Made by a program: the position numbers and the translations under genes. Below the pieces are notes generated by a model that did not search any database, was not told the origin of the DNA, and saw only the letters and a program-made list of their open reading frames with translations. Of a stretch of 6,432 nt of DNA, positions 1 through 4,334 are shown piece after piece (the stretch's first letter is position 1; each line of letters starts with the position of its first letter). Source of the stretch: an uncultured Clostridia bacterium (GTDB lineage Bacteria > Bacillota_A > Clostridia > Christensenellales > CAG-138); the NCBI GenBank assembly GCA_946539625.1, contig CAMNHT010000077.1, positions 1 through 6,432 on the forward strand, given 5' to 3'.

Positions 1-945
1 GTTCAAAAGCCCCTGCTTCATGTCCGCGTTGATACGGGCAAAGGCGGCGACGGCGGTTTTCAGCCGGTCCAACGGAAACTTCTGCGCGTTTTTGACCGTC
101 ATCTCCGCGGCCTTCGGATTGCCGCCGAGCGTCTTCAATATCTCCGGACGCGGGCGCTTTTCCTCCAGAAGCTCCTTTGCGATCAACATCTGCTTCAATC
201 GCCCTTCGAGAAATGTCGAGACGCGCAGCGGGTTTTCCTGCCCGTCCCTGATCGCCTCGGTCAGCATGCGCATAGCGGTCTTTTTGTTGCCGGAAAGCAG
301 TGCGTTCAGCATCGGAAAGATCTCGTACTCGACCGACGGCGTGACGACCGTTTTCAGCACCGCTGCCGTGATCGCGCCGCCGCTGCCGATGTAATCGCAG
401 AGCTTCGAAATTTCATTGTTCAGCCGGTACGCGTCGGTGCCGACCATATCGACAAGCTGATACGCCTCCGGGCGGTCCAGCCGGACCCCGCGGCGCGCGC
501 AAAGCCGCATGCACATCTCCCGCGCACGGTCCTCGGAAAACGGCTCGAACGAAACGACGCGGCCCTTCTCCCTGAACAGGCGAACGAAGTCCGTCTCTTT
601 TGCGCTGCCGCGCCGCACAAACAGCGTGATCGCATCGGCGCTCGCAAAGAGTGCTTCGAGCGCTTTGCGGGATTCCAGCCCTTCATAAAGCGCGGCGTCG
701 TCGAAATCGGTAAAGACCGTGACGCAGAGCGCGTCAAATACCGGCACGGCGTGCGCGGCGTCGAGCACGGCAGTCACGTCCGGCTCCTTCGCCCGCTTGA
801 GATTCAGGTCTATAAAGCCCGGGTCTAAAAGCGCCGTAACGCGGTCGATCGCCTGCTGCTTTGTCAGCTCCTCCGCGCCTTCGAAGAGATATGCGCCCGA
901 AAGCGTCCGGGCGTTTGTACGGTCATACAGCTCTTTTTCGGTCAT
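1..945 (-). CDS. holA: DNA polymerase III subunit delta, 3' end cut by window edge
   Basis: This frame gives 315 residues, beginning MTEKELYDRTNARTLSGAYL and running off the left edge in the motif INADMKQGLLN. Delta is the clamp-loader subunit that binds and opens the beta sliding clamp during replication. The family pattern is visible: a YLFEGAEELTKQQAIDRV stretch near residues 19-36 (usually Y-L-x-G-E-E), a degenerate AAA+-like N-terminal half, an NNEISKLCDYIG segment near 175 (usually N-E-I-x-K-L), and a helical C-terminal collar domain ending in the typical A-x-x-x-K-x-G-x-x. Family members are about 330-345 aa, so roughly the last 15-25 residues are missing. The ATG at 945 is the only methionine near the conserved start, yet no Shine-Dalgarno sequence precedes it. 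The gene follows the rpsR terminator and appears to have its own promoter. Identification rests on family motifs and is confident. Confidence 0.9.
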   Translation of the reverse strand, partial: MTEKELYDRTNARTLSGAYLFEGAEELTKQQAIDRVTALLDPGFIDLNLKRAKEPDVTAVLDAAHAVPVFDALCVTVFTDFDDAALYEGLESRKALEALFASADAITLFVRRGSAKETDFVRLFREKGRVVSFEPFSEDRAREMCMRLCARRGVRLDRPEAYQLVDMVGTDAYRLNNEISKLCDYIGSGGAITAAVLKTVVTPSVEYEIFPMLNALLSGNKKTAMRMLTEAIRDGQENPLRVSTFLEGRLKQMLIAKELLEEKRPRPEILKTLGGNPKAAEMTVKNAQKFPLDRLKTAVAAFARINADMKQGLLN

Positions 946-951
946 GGCTGT

Positions 952-980
952 ATTGTATCACAAACGGCATTGTATTTCAA
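952..980 (-). promoter_or_regulatory. sigma-A promoter of holA, predicted leaderless start
   Basis: On the minus strand a TTGAAA -35 box (980-975) and a TACAAT -10 box (957-952) are separated by exactly 17 bp, and a TG one base upstream of the -10 makes it an extended -10. Each box matches consensus at 5 of 6 positions. The usual distance puts +1 at position 945, the A of the holA ATG. The mRNA would then have no leader, which fits the absence of a ribosome site. The promoter call comes from the sequence; the start site is an inference. Confidence 0.7.
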
Positions 981-987
981 TGCCGTT
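963..987. repeat. perfect 10-bp inverted repeat over the holA -35 region
   Basis: AACGGCATTG (963-972) and CAATGCCGTT (978-987) are perfect reverse complements around a 5-nt centre, TATTT. The palindrome covers the -35 box and part of the spacer of the holA promoter. No T-run follows on either strand, so it is not a good terminator. It lies upstream of the predicted transcript, so an operator for a dimeric regulator is one reading. A dispersed palindromic repeat is the other. Confidence 0.6.
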
Positions 988-1010
988 CATGCGCCGCAGG
1001 ACATTTCATC

Positions 1011-1034
1011 CGTAGGGACGGGCATTGCCCGTCC
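1011..1034 (+). repeat. short dispersed palindromic repeat, copy 1
   Basis: The 17-mer CGTAGGGACGGGCATTG occurs here on the plus strand and again, inverted, at 2285-2269. Within this copy GGACGGGC (1016-1023) and GCCCGTCC (1027-1034) form a perfect 8-bp stem around ATT. Its position just beyond the rpsR terminator, with a second copy just beyond the rpsF promoter, suggests a small non-coding repeat that sits in intergenic spacers. Confidence 0.65.
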
Positions 1035-1046
1035 GTTTCTGCATAC

Positions 1047-1071
1047 GAAAAACGAGACCCGAAGGTCTCGT
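1047..1071 (-). terminator. rho-independent terminator of the rpsF-ssb-rpsR operon
   Basis: Read on the minus strand, ACGAGACC (1071-1064) and GGTCTCGT (1059-1052) form a perfect 8-bp stem closed by a TTCG tetraloop. The last T of the stem begins a run of five Ts (1052-1048). It starts 33 nt past the rpsR stop codon, in the right orientation to end that operon before holA. Confidence 0.9.
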
Positions 1072-1103
1072 GCTAAGCGGTCTTGCTGTGACTCAATTGT
1101 GAC

Positions 1104-1346
1104 TTACTCTGCGCAGTAGGGCAGCAGAGCCATGATCCGCGCGCGCTTGATCGCGACCGCGAGATCGCGCTGATGCTCGGCGCACACGCCGGACATACGG
1201 CGGGGCATGATCTTTCCGCTCTCGGAAACGAAGCCCTGCAGCTTTTTGATGTCCTTATAATCGATGGATGTGGCCTTCTCAACGCAGAAACGGCAAACTT
1301 TGCGTCTGCTTCTCGGACGACGGGGACGCAGTTTACGATCTTCCAT
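1104..1346 (-). CDS. rpsR: 30S ribosomal protein S18
   Basis: This is an 80-residue protein of usual S18 length. S18 binds the central domain of 16S rRNA as a heterodimer with S6, in the platform of the small subunit. The core [22 protein letters not shown] (residues 29-50), with the invariant KI-x-PRR, followed by [15 protein letters not shown] near the C-terminus, is diagnostic. It is the zinc-ribbon (C+) form: Cys18, Cys21, Cys55 and His58 are spaced as CxxC and CxxH. The start has an AGGAGG box about 7 nt upstream. The gene begins 24 nt after the ssb stop codon and is the last gene of the operon, ending at the terminator about 33 nt downstream. Confidence 0.97.
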   Translation of the reverse strand: MEDRKLRPRRPRSRRKVCRFCVEKATSIDYKDIKKLQGFVSESGKIMPRRMSGVCAEHQRDLAVAIKRARIMALLPYCAE

Positions 1347-1370
1347 GTGATGCCTCCTGATATTGATGAA

Positions 1371-1790
1371 TTAAAACGGTAAATCGTCGGAATTGATGTC
1401 GGTGAATCCGGCAAGATCCTGTGCGGGCGCCTGCGGACGCGGCGCGGAATAACCGCTGCCGGAATCCTCAGCGCTCTTCGGCGTCAGGAACTCGACTTCA
1501 TCTGCCGAAACGTCAAGCGACATACGGGTCGTGCCGTCGGATGCTTCGTAGGTACGCGCCTGCAGTTCGCCGATGACGGCGACCTTGCGTCCTTTTGCAA
1601 GGTAACGCGCGCAGGTGTCGCCCAGCTGCCGCCAGGCATTGATGCGGAAAAAGTCCGTTTGTCTTTCACCGCTTTGGTTTGCGAAGCGCCGATTGACGGC
1701 GATGGTGAAGGTGCAGATGGTCACGCCGGTGGGCGTGCTGCGCACTTCGGGGTCGCGGGTCAGGTTGCCGATCAAAGTAATCTTATTCAT
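1371..1790 (-). CDS. ssb: single-stranded DNA-binding protein SSB
   Basis: This 139-residue protein coats single-stranded DNA in replication and repair and recruits partner proteins through its C-terminal tip. The OB fold covers about residues 1-103, with the family start MNKITLIGNLTRDPEVRSTPTG, the F-R-I-N-A-W-R strand (Trp53), and A-x-Y-L-x-K-G-R-x-V-x-V-x-G near 61-74. A short flexible linker rich in Ser, Gly, Pro and Gln follows (105-128). The acidic tip ends DDLPF, where DDIPF is more usual. The ribosome site GGAGG lies about 11 nt before the ATG, a slightly long spacing. ssb lies between the two partner ribosomal proteins S6 and S18, the standard bacterial arrangement, which ties SSB supply to ribosome synthesis. 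Confidence 0.97.
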   Translation of the reverse strand: MNKITLIGNLTRDPEVRSTPTGVTICTFTIAVNRRFANQSGERQTDFFRINAWRQLGDTCARYLAKGRKVAVIGELQARTYEASDGTTRMSLDVSADEVEFLTPKSAEDSGSGYSAPRPQAPAQDLAGFTDINSDDLPF

Positions 1791-1832
1791 GCTATCGTTT
1801 TCCTCCGTTCTTTCGTGCTGTTACTTTGCGGG

Positions 1833-2120
1833 TTATGCTTCCTTGCGAGTGACCATGTAGCGCATGAGCCGTTCATCGTTGCGCATGTTGCGCTCGAGCT
1901 CACGGGGCAGTTCCGGGTTCGCGTTGAACGTAACCAGAACATAGTAGCCCTCGGTTTTGTAATCGATCGGGTATGCCAGGCGACGCTTGCCCCATACATC
2001 CGTCTTCTCGATCTCGCCGCCGTTCGCGGTGATGATGTCTGCAAATTTACCCATAACGGCCTGATTCGCTTCGTCATCCAGTTCGGGCGTGATCACGTAC
2101 AAAACTTCGTACTGATTCAT
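1833..2120 (-). CDS. rpsF: 30S ribosomal protein S6
   Basis: The protein is 95 residues, normal for S6, which pairs with S18 on the 16S rRNA platform. It starts MNQYEVLYVITPELDDEANQ and carries the signature W-G-K-R-R-L-A-Y-P-I near residues 43-52 and E-G-Y-Y-V-L-V-T-F near 57-65, followed by ERNMRNDERLMRYMVTR. The frame is open for 31 further codons upstream, to 2213. The ATG at 2120 is chosen because a strong AAGGAGGTG (2135-2127) sits 6 nt before it, because family members begin here, and because the longer frame would run back through the promoter. It is the first gene of the operon; ssb follows after 42 nt. Confidence 0.97.
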   Translation of the reverse strand: MNQYEVLYVITPELDDEANQAVMGKFADIITANGGEIEKTDVWGKRRLAYPIDYKTEGYYVLVTFNANPELPRELERNMRNDERLMRYMVTRKEA

Positions 2121-2145
2121 GTATTTCACCTCCTTATGGACTTTA

Positions 2146-2178
2146 GGCCTTCTTCTGAAGGCAAGAAGGACCGTTAGC
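2146..2178 (-). promoter_or_regulatory. rpsF leader hairpin, candidate S6:S18 autoregulatory site
   Basis: The predicted leader is about 58 nt. It can form a 7-bp stem from CCTTCTT (2169-2163) and AAGAAGG (2154-2148), closed by 8 nt, with a further GG/CC pairing after one bulged base. A competing 5-bp stem with an AGAA loop uses the inner CCTTC (2161-2157) and GAAGG (2152-2148). In many bacteria the rpsF leader binds the S6:S18 complex and represses its own operon. I can see the structured leader, but I could not match the published binding motif base by base. Confidence 0.4.
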
Positions 2179-2184
2179 CTTCGT

Positions 2185-2213
2185 ACTATATCACAACTTT
2201 TGCAGGAATGCAA
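2185..2213 (-). promoter_or_regulatory. sigma-A promoter of rpsF-ssb-rpsR
   Basis: On the minus strand a TTGCAT -35 box (2213-2208) is followed after 17 bp by a TATAGT -10 box (2190-2185), with a TG one base upstream as an extended -10. The start is expected near 2178, giving a leader of about 58 nt before the rpsF ATG. This is the only good promoter seen upstream of the operon. Confidence 0.8.
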
Positions 2214-2261
2214 GGCTTTTTTCGGTATATTCTGCGTTTTTCATGACAGCGACGCCGATGC

Positions 2262-2285
2262 GGACAGTCAATGCCCGTCCCTACG
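2262..2285 (-). repeat. short dispersed palindromic repeat, copy 2 (inverted)
   Basis: Read on the minus strand from 2285, this repeats the 17-mer CGTAGGGACGGGCATTG found at 1011-1027, then diverges into ACTGTCC. Its own stem is imperfect, with one mismatch and one G-T pair where copy 1 is perfect. The two copies face each other across the rpsF-ssb-rpsR operon. Confidence 0.65.
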
Positions 2286-2337
2286 ATTCAGCGGTATTGA
2301 AAAAGATCATTCCGTCAAATGCAGCGACATGCGCAAA

Positions 2338-2383
2338 GACACCTCGTCCGCCTGACGGCGTATACTTAGGCGGATGAGGTGTC
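2338..2383. repeat. 16-bp inverted repeat (long hairpin)
   Basis: GACACCTCGTCCGCCT (2338-2353) pairs with AGGCGGATGAGGTGTC (2368-2383) over 16 positions with a single C/T change, which stays a G-U pair in RNA on one strand. The loop is 14 nt. Only TTT follows on the minus strand and nothing T-rich on the plus strand, so it is at best a weak terminator. The GATGAGGTG arm recurs inverted at 2433-2441, linking it to the next element. Confidence 0.7.
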
Positions 2384-2432
2384 AGAACAGGCAAAACAAA
2401 TCATCCGCAAAAGCTGACGCTTTTCGCGTGTC

Positions 2433-2484
2433 CACCTCATCAGTCACCTTCGGTGACAGCTTCCCCTCGAAGGGGAAGCCTTTT
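2433..2484. repeat. two-hairpin palindromic element
   Basis: After CACCTCATC come two perfect hairpins: GTCACC/GGTGAC (2443-2448 and 2452-2457, loop TTC) and GCTTCCCCT/AGGGGAAGC (2459-2467 and 2471-2479, loop CGA). CTTTT follows on the plus strand. The layout of CACCTCATC, a small hairpin, then a CTTCCCC-GGGGAAG hairpin resembles short palindromic repeats scattered through genomes of gut Clostridia. That resemblance is from memory and was not searched. A weak plus-strand terminator function is possible. Confidence 0.6.
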
Positions 2485-2509
2485 GGTGATCAATCCGTAA
2501 TAATCCTCA

Positions 2510-2671
2510 GACATGCGCGGACTGCGCTTTCGTGACACTGATAAATCCGTAAAATCCGGCGACATGCGCGGACTGCGCTTTCGTGACACTGATAAATCCG
2601 TAAAATCCGGCGACATGCGCGGACTGCGCTGATGTGATGCAAGCAAATTCGTCAAATGCAGCGACATGCGC
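2510..2671. repeat. 51-bp tandem repeat, two identical units plus diverged copies
   Basis: Units begin with GACATGCGC at 2510, 2561, 2612 and 2663, always 51 bp apart. The units at 2510-2560 and 2561-2611 are identical over 51 bp. The unit at 2612-2662 keeps its first 19 bases and has 13 substitutions after that. The fourth copy is only a start, as it diverges after GACATGCGCGG. A diverged partial unit lies before 2510. A further piece at 2313-2334 matches 2650-2671 exactly over 22 bp. There are no spacers between units, so this is not a CRISPR array. On the minus strand the 51-bp period leaves a frame open with a 17-residue repeat, but without start signals. Confidence 0.85.
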
Positions 2672-2838
2672 GGTGCATTTGACTCCTTGCAGTGCCGCCG
2701 CCCGGAAACGCTTTGCGTTTTAGGCGGAAACCGAAAAGAGACCGGTGAGAATGGCGTCAGAAGCCGTGTTCTTCGTCCCGAAGCTGTACTGATGTACTGC
2801 GAGAGGGCGAAAACGCGGCTAATTTGCGGCAAAACCGA
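2672..2838. other. repeat-zone remainder without a supportable gene
   Basis: This stretch lies between the 51-bp repeats and the ftsQ terminator. It holds a nested hairpin: CCGCC (2695-2699) with GGCGG (2723-2727) around AAACGC/GCGTTT (2706-2711 and 2715-2720). A small CTTCG/CGAAG hairpin lies at 2771-2783. A plus-strand frame from ATG 2666 to 2938 and a minus-strand frame from TTG 2901 to 2440 both cross it, but neither has a ribosome site. I recognise no known RNA family. A non-coding mobile or palindromic element is the simplest reading. Confidence 0.4.
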
Positions 2839-2903
2839 TAAAAGAAAGGGCGTCATGCCCTTTCTTCGATGCAGAATCATTTCATTTTTTCTTTGCCGCA
2901 AAT
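2822..2903. repeat. 12-bp inverted repeat framing the ftsQ terminator
   Basis: ATTTGCGGCAAA (2822-2833) and TTTGCCGCAAAT (2892-2903) are perfect reverse complements, 58 bp apart. The terminator hairpin at 2842-2866 lies between them, so the transcript could form a long outer stem with the terminator inside. Alternatively these are the ends of a small inserted element carrying the terminator. No target duplication was evident by eye. Confidence 0.6.
2839..2866 (-). terminator. rho-independent terminator after ftsQ
   Basis: AAGAAAGGGC (2866-2857 on the minus strand) and GCCCTTTCTT (2851-2842) form a perfect 10-bp stem with a 5-nt loop. The 3' arm and the next bases give the U-rich tail CTTTCTTTTA. 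It starts 61 nt past the ftsQ stop codon and would end the cell-wall operon. On the plus strand no T-run follows, so it is directional. Confidence 0.75.
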
Positions 2904-2927
2904 GGTCTGGTGCCGTTAACGCCGGTC

Positions 2928-4334
2928 TCAGCCCGTAAACGGGTCGTCCTGGTGCGGCATCGGCGTGACCTGCGGAGCGGGCGTGTAGACCTCGTTGTCC
3001 GGCGTTTCCTCAGGCTGGTCGCCCGGCGACGCTTGCGGCTGTTCGCCCGATTCACCGTTCGGCGAGTCGGAAGGCGAGGTCGACGGCTCCGGCGTCGCAA
3101 TGACGTGTCCCGCTTCGTACGGCGAGATGTTCACGCCGCCCTTGCTGTACAGATAGATCGTTGCGGTGGAATAGCCCTGACGAATGAACGATGACGCCTC
3201 GTCCATGATCTCCGCCCAGTGCTTTTGCAAAAGCATCAGCTTCGTTTCGAGGTTCGACGTATCGCCGACCTCGATGGTATACGGACTGCCCTCGATGTAC
3301 ATGCGGATCTGCATCAGCTCCGTCATGTCGATACGGTTGATGCGCGGCGTACGTTCCAAAAGTCCCAGCTCCTTGAGCTTTGTTAAAAGCCGTACCAGCG
3401 CCGCAACCTGAATGTCGCTCGAATCGCCGAGCCTTGCGCCGTTGACCGCGCTGGAAATGTTCATGCCGTCGGCGATCAAAAGTCCGTTCGCGCTTTCTGC
3501 CGCGGCGTTCAGCACCGTACCGTTCTCGTCGATGATCGCGAGATACTCGTTCTGCGGACCCCAGCGGACGCATGCCGCCTCCTCACGCTTGCTTACCGTG
3601 ATCGTGATTGTGGACGGGAACGCATACCGCACGGTCGCGTCAAGATACGGGTCTGTCTCGCGGATGTGCTTTTCGACGTCGCGCGTGCTGATCAGCAGCG
3701 CGCTTCTCTTTTTCAGCTTCGATTCCAGACCGGAAAGCTCAATGATGCGCTGCGTGGTATACCCCTCCGGCACATGCGGAACATTGATCTTAGATAACCG
3801 CGTCACAAACCACGTCATGCCCAAAAGCATCCCAAGCGCCAAAGCGCCGAGGATCATCGTCGACGCGCTGCGCTGCCGCCGTCTTCTGCGCTCCTCTTTT
3901 TTCAGCGCCGCCTGCTTTGCCGCTTCGCCGGCGCGCTTCTTTGCACGTGCTTCGCTTCTGGCGCGCGCCGCATCATATTCGCGCTTCGCTTCGGTCTCGT
4001 TCCGAACAACGGTCGTCGTTGCCTTCGGCGCGTCTTTGCGCTTGCCGTAGCGCGCTTTCTTTTTGCCGACGCGCCGCCCGTACCGGTCGAAGTGAAACTG
4101 CGGTGTTTCGGAGGGCTTGTCCTTACTGCGCGCCTGTTCCGGCGCAACGGACGGCGCGGGCGCTTCCGCGGATTCCTCCGCTTCGGCGTCCGGCTCCTCC
4201 GGTTCGATATCCTCGTCCGGCTCCGCGGGCGTGTCCTCGTCCGACCCGAACAGGTCGATCGTTTCCTCATCCCTGCCCGCGTCGTCGTCAAACAGGAAGC
4301 TCGCCCGTTCGCCGTCTTTCTTCTTCTTTGCCAA
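2928..4334 (-). CDS. ftsQ: cell division protein FtsQ/DivIB
   Basis: This 468-residue bitopic membrane protein would act in the divisome with FtsL and FtsB (DivIC) homologues. Residues 1-156 are a long cytoplasmic region. It is first acidic (about 20-60) and then strongly basic with an Ala/Arg/Glu/Lys-rich helix (about 113-155). One membrane span lies at about 158-178. A POTRA-like domain follows (about 180-250; INVPHVPEGYTTQRIIELSGL, then YLDATVRYAFPSTITITVSKRE), and then the beta domain to about 405 (CVRW, YLAIIDENGTVL). A Pro/Ser/Glu-rich tail covers 412-468. The start is TTG, chosen because AAAGGAAG (4348-4341) precedes it by 6 nt and no internal Met occurs before residue 160. It overlaps the end of murA by 47 bp. 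The length exceeds typical DivIB (about 260-380) because both disordered ends are long. ftsQ versus divIB is only a naming choice. Confidence 0.88.
   Translation of the reverse strand: MAKKKKDGERASFLFDDDAGRDEETIDLFGSDEDTPAEPDEDIEPEEPDAEAEESAEAPAPSVAPEQARSKDKPSETPQFHFDRYGRRVGKKKARYGKRKDAPKATTTVVRNETEAKREYDAARARSEARAKKRAGEAAKQAALKKEERRRRRQRSASTMILGALALGMLLGMTWFVTRLSKINVPHVPEGYTTQRIIELSGLESKLKKRSALLISTRDVEKHIRETDPYLDATVRYAFPSTITITVSKREEAACVRWGPQNEYLAIIDENGTVLNAAAESANGLLIADGMNISSAVNGARLGDSSDIQVAALVRLLTKLKELGLLERTPRINRIDMTELMQIRMYIEGSPYTIEVGDTSNLETKLMLLQKHWAEIMDEASSFIRQGYSTATIYLYSKGGVNISPYEAGHVIATPEPSTSPSDSPNGESGEQPQASPGDQPEETPDNEVYTPAPQVTPMPHQDDPFTG

Noticed and set aside
1833..2213. Longer rpsF start at 2213
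   Set aside because: It would place the coding region over the promoter, lacks a ribosome site, and adds residues not found in S6; the ATG at 2120 has a strong ribosome site.
2200..2223. Terminator-like TTGCA/TGCAA hairpin with a T-run on the plus strand
   Set aside because: The stem has only 5 Watson-Crick pairs, there is no plus-strand gene to end, and the bases are better explained as the rpsF -35 region.
2409..2424. AAAAGC/GCTTTT hairpin as a terminator
   Set aside because: It is a 6-bp, mostly A-T stem with no following T-run on either strand beyond the arm itself.
2510..2671. Possible CRISPR array
   Set aside because: The units follow each other directly without spacers, and the copies diverge over most of their length.
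2440..2901. Minus-strand frame of 153 codons with 17-residue repeats
   Set aside because: It starts at TTG without a ribosome site and reads straight through the terminator, the 51-bp repeats and the palindromic element, so it is most likely non-coding repeat DNA that happens to stay open.
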